DNA of 64,000 nucleotides. Origin: CAYNWT01 sp964450955. GTDB lineage: Bacteria; Planctomycetota; Planctomycetia; Planctomycetales; Planctomycetaceae. How positions within the stretch are numbered: the first letter of the stretch is position 1; the number at the start of each line of letters is the position of its first letter. Positions 57,898 to 64,000 of this stretch are shown here, in pieces. The translations under genes were made by a program, and so were the position numbers. The notes under the pieces were generated by a model that searched no databases, was not told the DNA's origin, and saw only the letters and a program-made list of their open reading frames with translations. The stretch lies in contig CAYVFI010000019.1 of assembly GCA_964450955.1 (NCBI GenBank), positions 61,278-125,277 of the forward strand, written 5' to 3'.

Positions 57898-58527
57898 TTC
57901 ACATCACCTCCAGCAAGCAGTGATCATTCCGCGTCGGTCGCGGGTCGGAATGGAATTATCCGACGTTTGTCACCAAAGCCAACTGCCAGTTTTGCTGATA
58001 GCTCGTTCACCCACCGCTTCTCGGCTCTAAATCACGATTCTCCGTGTGTTGTAAGTAATTCGTTTTTCAGAGGTTATGCGGACAACGCGCGTCTGCGCCG
58101 ATCCGGCCAAATGTCCGGTTCAATGAACTCCCATGGCTCAGCCAGGCGAGCACGACAAATGGTCTCGCATCAGACTTAGCCTGAGAAAGAACATTCCGCT
58201 CTCCTCCGCCATGGCTGTCATCGATCAGCGTCCCACGTTTTGTGGATGCAAACTCACGCCCTGATCGGCGCTTGTGCGGAACCGTGTTGGCGTTGCAATG
58301 GCAGCACCCATTACCTGGACCCAACCGGTGGGGCCGACGTTGCTGCCGCAATCAATGCCAACAGTCGCGCACGGTATTCGGCTGGGTTTAGTTATGCGCA
58401 TTGTGCACCCTGTTGGTTCGCATCTGTAGTGATAGAATCGTTTGTAGTGATCAGCCTTGCCGTCGGCCTTCGGCGGCTGAAAGCCGGGCCTGACAGAGTC
58501 ACTCAAACAGACCCCGAAAGACTAACG
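57898..58527. promoter_or_regulatory. 630-bp intergenic region between divergent genes
   Basis: No gene is supported. The frame running from 58240 into the stress-protein gene has Cys/Trp-rich composition unlike the protein core. A 9-bp direct repeat TGTAGTGAT occurs at 58425-58433 and 58443-58451 (18-bp period), and a GC-rich hairpin region lies near 58460-58495. These may control the usp gene, but no known operator was recognised. Confidence 0.4.
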
Positions 58528-59490
58528 ATGCAGTACTTCCGCAAGATCCTGGTCGGTGTCCCTGCACCAGGGTTTGATGACCGGGGCAATGTCATCGTCA
58601 ATCCAGCGGCCGCCGCTGCCATCGAAGAGGCGCTGCTACTGGCGGCAATGACATCATGCAGCGTGACTCTCATATCTGTTGTCGCTCCAGCGCCTGCGGA
58701 ACCTCTTTCGTCAGAACCTGAAAATAAGCAGCCTACAGATCAGGCTCTGGCCGACGCGCAACACGCCCTTGACGCTGTTGTTGCGGGGCTGGACCCAAAA
58801 CAATCCAAAGTGACCACGCAAGTTGTATGCGGACAGCCATGGCACGAACTGTGTGTCGCTGTATTGCGAGACAATTACGACCTTGTTGTCGCCGGAACCC
58901 AAAACGCCGACAAACTGCAGCGGCGCCTGTTAGGTGGAACCGGTATGAAGCTTTTAAAGAATTGCCCCTGCCCTGTTTGGATCGTGAAGCCACGCGACCA
59001 GGGCCGGGAAGAAGCCGCCATACTTGTCGCAACGCAGCTCGACGAAACCGGCCTTCGCGCGCTGCGTTTGGGTGTTGATGGCAGCAGTATCCTTGACGCG
59101 CATGTGCGTGTTCTACACGCGATCGATTTCGAATCCGATCCTCGACGCGGCACGAACCCCGACGATATGCACCAATACCGCAAGCAAGTGCGTTCCGAAC
59201 GCGAAGAAGCGATGCACGCGGCCATCACCCAGACCGACCATCGCGCGACACCATACGGAGTCGAACCGATGATTGCCGAAGGACGCCCCTACACGTGCAT
59301 TTTGGACGCCATCGCCGAACACAACATCGATTTGCTGATTATGGGAACCATTGGGCACGGTGGCCTGCCCGGTGCGTTGACTGGGAGCACTGCCGAGCAC
59401 CTGATGTCGGAGGTTCCTTGTTCGATTCTGGCGGTCAAGCCAGACGATTTTACATGCTCTGTCATTTTGGAAGATAGTCCCACGTCATGA
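58528..59490 (+). CDS. Tandem-domain universal stress protein (UspE-like)
   Basis: ATG 58528 gives about 320 aa with two Usp domains (about 1-150 and 160-310). The first starts RKILVGVPAPG and ends with LLGGTGMKLLKNCPCPVWIVK. The second ends with the ATP-binding signature MGTIGHGGLPGALTGSTAEHLMSEVPCSILAVK (shown here as part of a longer G-x2-G-x9-G-S/T pattern). The second domain probably binds ATP; the first is less complete. It overlaps the cysteine desulfurase gene by 4 bp (ATGA). Confidence 0.9.
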   Translation: MQYFRKILVGVPAPGFDDRGNVIVNPAAAAAIEEALLLAAMTSCSVTLISVVAPAPAEPLSSEPENKQPTDQALADAQHALDAVVAGLDPKQSKVTTQVVCGQPWHELCVAVLRDNYDLVVAGTQNADKLQRRLLGGTGMKLLKNCPCPVWIVKPRDQGREEAAILVATQLDETGLRALRLGVDGSSILDAHVRVLHAIDFESDPRRGTNPDDMHQYRKQVRSEREEAMHAAITQTDHRATPYGVEPMIAEGRPYTCILDAIAEHNIDLLIMGTIGHGGLPGALTGSTAEHLMSEVPCSILAVKPDDFTCSVILEDSPTS

Positions 59491-60632
59491 GAGCCTCGCT
59501 TGTGTATCTCGATAACAACGCGACGACGCCCGTCGATCCGGAGGTTCTTGACACCATGTTGCCGTGGTTTACTGAACGGTTTGGCAACGCGGCCAGTATT
59601 ACCCATCAGTGGGGTTTGGACGCCTCGGACGCCGTCGAGGAAGCGCGGCAACAGATCGCGGACAGCCTCAGCGTCGGCCTGCGCGAAGTGATCTTTACCA
59701 GTGGCGCCACGGAATCAAACAATCTGGCTATCAAGGGAACCATGCGTTCTGCCGGTCGCGGAACGCACTTAATCGTAAGTTCTGCCGAACACAAAGCCGT
59801 GTTGGATCCGGCAAACCGGTTGCGTCGCGAGCGGTTCGACGTCACCGCCCTACCCGTTGACACCCATGGCTGCGTGTCACCGGATTCGGTTCGCCAGGCA
59901 CTGCGGCCGACAACGAAGCTAGTGTCAGTCATGCTTGCCAACAATGAAGTTGGTTCTCTGAATCCAATAACAGACATCGGCAAAATCTGTCGCGAAGCCG
60001 GTGTCCTGCTGCATTGCGATGCCGCTCAGGCTTTGGGCAAGATTGACGTCAAACCCGCGGACCTGAACGTCGACTTAATGAGCCTTTCCGCGCACAAAGT
60101 CTACGGCCCCAAAGGAATTGGCGCGCTATATGTTCGGGAAACTGAGCCGGCACTGCGTATCGAACCACTGCAGCATGGCGGCGGTCACGAAAACAGTTTG
60201 CGCAGCGGAACACTGCCGGTCGCACTCATCGTTGCCTTTGGCGCTGCCGCACAGATTGCGGCCAACAACCTGGATGCAGAATCTCAAACGCTACAGGATT
60301 TGCAGCAACAGTGCTGGAACCAACTTAAGTCGCAACTTGACGGACTGACTTTAAACGGACACCCGGAGAATCGGATTCCGGGGAACCTGAACTTCAGCGT
60401 CCCCGATGTCGATGGCGATGTCCTGATGTCAAACGTCGCCGGTATCGCTATCAGTAACGGTTCCGCCTGCACCACCGCCGACCCCGAACCCAGCCACGTT
60501 TTACTCGCAATGGGTCGGTCGGCCAGAACAGCTCGAGCAAGCCTGCGGCTCGGGTTTGGCCGCTTCAATACGGCTGCCGATGTCAGTGTCGCCGTTTCCA
60601 GCGTTGTGGCCGCCGTCCGCGCGAGCCGGTAA
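59487..60632 (+). CDS. Cysteine desulfurase, NifS/IscS family
   Basis: The 381-aa PLP enzyme releases sulfur (or selenium) from cysteine (or selenocysteine). It begins VYLDNNATTPVDPEV and has TSGATESNNLAIKG, the cofactor Asp-Ala-Ala-Gln in LLHCDAAQALGK, the Schiff-base Lys in LSAHKVYGPKG and the active Cys in ISNGSACTTADPEPSH. The surrounding loop is of the IscS (long-loop) type. It is coupled by an ATGA overlap to the stress protein and has no iscU, iscR or sufE neighbour. It could feed sulfur or selenium into several pathways, including selenophosphate for the putative selenoprotein. Confidence 0.93.
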   Translation: MRASLVYLDNNATTPVDPEVLDTMLPWFTERFGNAASITHQWGLDASDAVEEARQQIADSLSVGLREVIFTSGATESNNLAIKGTMRSAGRGTHLIVSSAEHKAVLDPANRLRRERFDVTALPVDTHGCVSPDSVRQALRPTTKLVSVMLANNEVGSLNPITDIGKICREAGVLLHCDAAQALGKIDVKPADLNVDLMSLSAHKVYGPKGIGALYVRETEPALRIEPLQHGGGHENSLRSGTLPVALIVAFGAAAQIAANNLDAESQTLQDLQQQCWNQLKSQLDGLTLNGHPENRIPGNLNFSVPDVDGDVLMSNVAGIAISNGSACTTADPEPSHVLLAMGRSARTARASLRLGFGRFNTAADVSVAVSSVVAAVRASR

Positions 60633-60781
60633 TTGAGATACGATATCCAGCTTCGCGCGCGAGCGGAATTTCGGGTTCTAACGAAGCCAGGCCACAAAAG
60701 TGAATGCTCAGCGCGCGGAGTGCGGTGAGGGATTGAGTTCTCCCGACCGCACTTCCCGATTCAGGAGATGATCGGACAAGG

Positions 60782-61231
60782 ATGTCCGACGTAAAATTCG
60801 TCAGGGAGGTCGATGTGCGACTATTCTCAGGACTCGCGCTGCTGCTATTTGTGTCCGGCTGCCAATGTTGCGGCTACGGTGAGGCTTACTCAGACCACAT
60901 CGAAGACTTTGCCAGCTGCGCGCCGAAGCTGGATGATCTTTATTCCCCGTGTCTCGATCTGACCCGAATCGGACACTCAGACTGGTGCTGCTGTTCGACC
61001 AGTCGACTCTGGTGCCCCGGTGCCTGTGACAAGAGTTGTTGTCGTTCAGGCAGTTGTCTGGGCGGTGGCTGTCTTGGTGGCGGCTTACTTGGTGGTGGCG
61101 GCGGCGGGTGCCTGGATGGAAGTTGCGTGGGCGGCGTCAGAAAGGGCAGTTGCCTTAGCGGCGGCCGCGGTGGAAACACTGGCTGCGGCGCAGCCGGTTG
61201 CACGTCCAGTCAGTGCCCGGGTTGCCAGTAA
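60782..61231 (+). CDS. Cys/Gly-rich putative lipoprotein
   Basis: The 149-aa product has a hydrophobic leader with a lipobox-like FVSGC near residue 27. About 25 cysteines follow, together with long Gly runs (GGGCLGGGLLGGGGGGC) in the last 70 residues. Such proteins occur in planctomycete envelopes and may be cross-linked or bind metals. An ATG at 60782 with the upstream GGAG at about 60764 is acceptable; a GTG at about 60815 could also be used. The high-GC Gly/Cys repeats make the frame prediction less certain than for typical genes. Confidence 0.6.
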   Translation: MSDVKFVREVDVRLFSGLALLLFVSGCQCCGYGEAYSDHIEDFASCAPKLDDLYSPCLDLTRIGHSDWCCCSTSRLWCPGACDKSCCRSGSCLGGGCLGGGLLGGGGGGCLDGSCVGGVRKGSCLSGGRGGNTGCGAAGCTSSQCPGCQ

Positions 61232-61555
61232 GCAATCGCCAGTAGCGATCATGGCCCGTTGGCGACGTTTTGTGGGCCAAAATCGGCAACCTTTGCCATG
61301 CACCGGTCAAGTCAGGAAAGCTACGAAGTTCGCTGAACCTCCAAACGGACGTGGCGGTCGTGTTCTTGAATCATGACCGGTCTTTGCGGGAATCCAACTG
61401 TTCGGGTTACAACGATTGAACCGATGAGGAAACAGTTGGCAGGAAGGTCGCGCTTCGACCAGTCGATCCGGGGGGATGTCCGGCCAACGTTAGAGGGGGA
61501 GCTGCCGCATTCAATCCGGCAGCGAATGCAAATGGTCGGAAGTGTCGGAGTCGGT
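61232..61555. other. Region between two secreted-protein genes
   Basis: These 324 bp hold no supported gene. The next frame is open back to 61373, but it has no signal-like sequence until ATG 61556, which carries a GGAG site five bases upstream. No terminator was seen. Confidence 0.35.
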
Positions 61556-62542
61556 ATGCACACGGGGCGAGGATTACGCATCGCAACTGCGTTGGCAGCA
61601 TGTCTGGCTCTCCATGCGGGCACCGCGCGGATTCAGGCGCAGGAACCCGATTCACCCAGGTCTGCGGAAGAACTTGCAGAACGCCTGGGCGTGAAGATGC
61701 TGACCAAGGGCTCGTCCAGTTGGGGACAAAAACAAAAGGCCGTCAAAGCTCTGCCGCTTCGAGCCCTGAACCAACAGCAGCGTGCCCGAGCAGACCGAGT
61801 CATTAAGTCCATTAGTCAGTTCAGACGTTTGCCGGCGATTCAAACGCCTATCGAACCGGCCGCGTTTCATATGTTTCTAAACCATCCCGACGTCGCCGTA
61901 AGCTTGTGGCGTGTGATGGAGATTTCCGATTTCAAGCTGTGGCAAACCGGCGACTTTAGTTTCGAAGCAGACGCAGGCGACGGCTCAAAAGGCAACGCCG
62001 ATTATCTGTATCGCGACAATCAACAGTGCCTCATCGCGTGCGACGGAATCTACCAAAACCCGATGCTAAAAAACCCGATCCAAGCCCGCGCGTTGGTTCA
62101 TTTGCGGTATCAGTTCCAACAGGGTAAGCCGGGTGAGTCGCCCATTCTGACTCAGGAAATTTCCACCTTCATTTCGTTCCCATCAACGGCGGTGAAGACG
62201 GTTGCCAAGGTCATCTCACCGGTGACCAATAAGATCATGGATCGCAACTGCCTTGAGATCACCGTGTTCCTGAAGGTCATGTCTGATTCGATGCAGACGC
62301 GGCCACAGTGGGTACGGGGAATGGCTTCTCGGATGGACGGCGTGTTGCCAATACGACGAACCGAACTCGCAGAGCTTGCAGCAACCATCAACACGCAAGC
62401 AAAATCACGCAACATCCAGGGCTACCTGCAGCAGTCGCAGATCAGCGGTGGCGACCCACGAAACCACCTTCTTCCCATCACTGCCCCTTCAGGCAACGTG
62501 ATCCGTCAGGCCAGCCAGCGTCGAACTCTCCCACGCCGCTAA
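61556..62542 (+). CDS. Secreted protein of unknown function
   Basis: Starting at ATG 61556 (GGAG, 5-nt spacing), the protein has about 328 aa. It has a signal peptide (IATALAACLALHAGTARIQA) and a basic soluble domain. Segments such as IEPAAFHMFLNHPDVAVSLWRVMEIS, DGIYQNPML and LVHLRYQF recur in planctomycete hypothetical proteins, but I do not know the fold. The C-terminal 40 residues are basic and Gln/Arg-rich. Possible upstream starts at 61526 or 61373 would lengthen the N-terminus. It converges with the DUF1501 gene. Confidence 0.65.
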   Translation: MHTGRGLRIATALAACLALHAGTARIQAQEPDSPRSAEELAERLGVKMLTKGSSSWGQKQKAVKALPLRALNQQQRARADRVIKSISQFRRLPAIQTPIEPAAFHMFLNHPDVAVSLWRVMEISDFKLWQTGDFSFEADAGDGSKGNADYLYRDNQQCLIACDGIYQNPMLKNPIQARALVHLRYQFQQGKPGESPILTQEISTFISFPSTAVKTVAKVISPVTNKIMDRNCLEITVFLKVMSDSMQTRPQWVRGMASRMDGVLPIRRTELAELAATINTQAKSRNIQGYLQQSQISGGDPRNHLLPITAPSGNVIRQASQRRTLPRR

Positions 62543-62626
62543 CGAACGTTCCGTTCGATCGGTATCCGGTTGGTGGGGTGATTGAGGTTGGTGGATGGAA
62601 GCCCGGCTGGATGGTTCGGCGAGTAG

Positions 62627-63904
62627 TTATCGCAGCAGGGATGGGATTGGGGTTCCATTGCGGACCAGAGTGATTGGACGTCCGACGTTGGTTTGAAATT
62701 CAGTTTGCGGGCTGATGCCGATGTTCTTGAAGAACGACGCGGCCAGGTCGTCCGGCGAATAGCCAACGGACGATGGTTCGGCGGCATTGGCGTCTGTTTC
62801 ACCGATCGCCTGACCGCCCTGGACATCGCCGCCCGCCATCACCGCACACATCGCGCGAGCCCAGTGGTCTCGGCCGCCCTGAGCGTTGATGTTTGGGGTT
62901 CGCCCGAATTCTCCGGCGGCCATGATGGCGGTTGAACCAAGCAGCCTGCGTTCTTCCAGACGATCAAGCAATGCGGCGAGTGCTCGGTCGAATGGTGGTA
63001 GCAGCTTTCGCAGTCGAGGGAAGTTGTCTGAGTGCGTGTCGAAGTCAAAATCGGCCGGACGCAGGCGGACCGTGACGAAATGGACTCCGGCTTCGACTAG
63101 CCTTGCAGCCAACAACAGCGACTGGCCGAATTCGTGTTTGCCGAAACGGTCGCTCTCTTCTGGCTTCTCCTTGGATAGATCGAACGCCGCCCGCGTTTTC
63201 GGCGAGCTGATGATGTCGAACGCCTGCTGTGAGAACCGGTCCATCCCGCGAACCTGGTCGTCCAGAGTTTCGAAACCTTTGAAAGCGGTGTCCAAATCCT
63301 CCAACAGCCTCTTTTGTGACTTGTACTTGCCGACTGTCAGACCGTCGTCCAAAGACACGCCGCGGACGGAGTAGGGAACACCGTGCTTTGGTTTGTCTGC
63401 GGTAAGCGGGCTGTACCTGGAACCAAGGTAGCCGGGGCCAACGAAGGATTCGTCAATCGAAACGTACGTCGGCAGTTCTGGTTCCGAAGGGAATTCGTGA
63501 GTCACCACGCTGCCGTATTCCGGGTAGCTGACGGTTTGCGACGCTTTGTTTCCGGTCAGCAGGTACTTCTTGGCGAGTCCGTGATCCGCCACGTTGTGCG
63601 TGACGCCGCGAATGACTGCGAACTTCTCTGTTCGTTGAGCCAGCAGTGGCAGATGTTGGCAAATTTCCACGCCCGCCGATTTCGTCGCGATCGGTTTAAA
63701 CTCACCACGCACATCCGCGGGCGCGTTGGGTTTCAGGTCAAACGTATCCAGATGCGACGGCGCGCCTTCCATGAACAGGAAGATGGCTGAACGCTTGGTG
63801 GGCGTTGCCGGTTGTGCGGCCTGCAGGCGTAAGTACTGAGCCAGCGAGAAGCCGGTTCCGAGTGCTCCGACTTTCAGCATTTGGCGGCGGGTAAGATGCT
63901 TCAT
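62627..63904 (-). CDS. DUF1501 family protein with Tat signal
   Basis: The start ATG 63904 begins with MKHLTRRQMLKVGALGTGFSLA, a twin-arginine signal of the DUF1501 type, giving about 425 aa. The fold belongs to the alkaline phosphatase/sulfatase superfamily. Visible motifs are IFLFMEGAPSHLDTFDLKP, VRLRPADFDFDTHSDNF, MAAGEFGRTPNINAQGGRDHW and DAVMAGGDVQGG-like (CAVMAGGDVQGGQ). In planctomycetes such genes normally follow a cytochrome-type DUF1549/DUF1553 gene, which would lie beyond the right edge. Role unknown; presumably periplasmic hydrolysis of sulfate or phosphate esters. Confidence 0.93.
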   Translation of the reverse strand: MKHLTRRQMLKVGALGTGFSLAQYLRLQAAQPATPTKRSAIFLFMEGAPSHLDTFDLKPNAPADVRGEFKPIATKSAGVEICQHLPLLAQRTEKFAVIRGVTHNVADHGLAKKYLLTGNKASQTVSYPEYGSVVTHEFPSEPELPTYVSIDESFVGPGYLGSRYSPLTADKPKHGVPYSVRGVSLDDGLTVGKYKSQKRLLEDLDTAFKGFETLDDQVRGMDRFSQQAFDIISSPKTRAAFDLSKEKPEESDRFGKHEFGQSLLLAARLVEAGVHFVTVRLRPADFDFDTHSDNFPRLRKLLPPFDRALAALLDRLEERRLLGSTAIMAAGEFGRTPNINAQGGRDHWARAMCAVMAGGDVQGGQAIGETDANAAEPSSVGYSPDDLAASFFKNIGISPQTEFQTNVGRPITLVRNGTPIPSLLR

Positions 63905-64000
63905 AGGTTTGTTGGTTACGATGAGGTTTGTCGACGTGATGGTAGTGGACGAGGCCACGAGGCCCGCACAATATAAAAAGGTCGACCCCCCCCGCCGCGT

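Noticed and set aside
58240..58527. N-terminal extension of the universal stress protein
   Set aside because: The 96 extra residues are Cys/Trp-rich and unrelated to Usp domains, while ATG 58528 directly precedes the canonical RKILVGV start.
63987..64000. Poly-C run at the right edge
   Set aside because: A short homopolymer at the window edge carries no further signal and could be ordinary sequence.

Overview
The window looks like chromosomal DNA of a planctomycete. The main signs are a Tat-exported DUF1501 protein, a PQQ-like quinoprotein, a cysteine-rich outer-membrane barrel of planctomycete type, many long secreted proteins of unknown function, and an unusually long SecA. Base composition is moderately GC-rich and even. 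I see no rRNA, tRNA, CRISPR array, prophage or insertion sequence. Most genes are housekeeping genes in short operons. All functions are read from motifs by eye; no database search was run.

Layout. 1-2.2 kb: a two-component pair (soluble histidine kinase and an NtrC-type sigma-54 activator cut by the left edge). 2.4-10.9 kb: fabF, a repeat-built lipoprotein, a divergent alkaline-phosphatase-superfamily enzyme, two small membrane proteins and an outer-membrane barrel protein. 11-17.2 kb: metF, two overlapping membrane-protein genes, a Dcm-like cytosine methyltransferase, hslVU and a 25-bp perfect inverted repeat. 17.3-21.4 kb: secA with a TrpG/PabA amidotransferase. 21.7-24.8 kb: a GT4 glycosyltransferase and asparagine synthetase. 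24.9-29.3 kb: a pilin-like anchored protein, an EF-hand protein, two unknowns and a PPi-type phosphofructokinase. 29.4-32.5 kb: pepP-accB-accC. 32.7-35.7 kb: larB, a rhodanese gene with an in-frame TGA, and a PQQ propeller protein. 35.7-39.6 kb: rpmE-prfA-prmC-murA. 39.8-42.4 kb: a GT2 glycosyltransferase opposite a GT-C (TMTC-like) membrane protein. 42.8-48.4 kb: part of a Tad/Flp pilus locus (flp, a 37-codon ORF, tadV, rcpC, rcpA, tadZ). 48.5-57.9 kb: purU, an ABC-2 exporter, a Ser/Thr kinase, purC, a GH10-like pseudoenzyme, an HtrA protease and a DksA/TraR-type zinc-finger protein. 58.5-64 kb: a tandem universal stress protein coupled to a cysteine desulfurase, two secreted unknowns and a DUF1501 protein.

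The most notable observation is at 33554-33988. A secreted rhodanese has TGA exactly at the catalytic cysteine codon, and the rest of the rhodanese domain continues in frame for 36 more residues to a TAG. A hairpin with a GGU-starting apical loop begins 18 nt after the TGA, which matches the geometry of the E. coli fdhF SECIS element as I remember it. A terminator-like hairpin lies just after the distal stop. I read this as a probable selenocysteine rhodanese.

Other points of interest are five tandem copies of the helical-scaffold module in SecA, a lipoprotein made of five NTF2-like repeats, an HslV with an internal catalytic threonine, a GH10-fold protein lacking both catalytic glutamates, and a Tad locus lacking its motor and platform genes but carrying a small membrane-peptide ORF.
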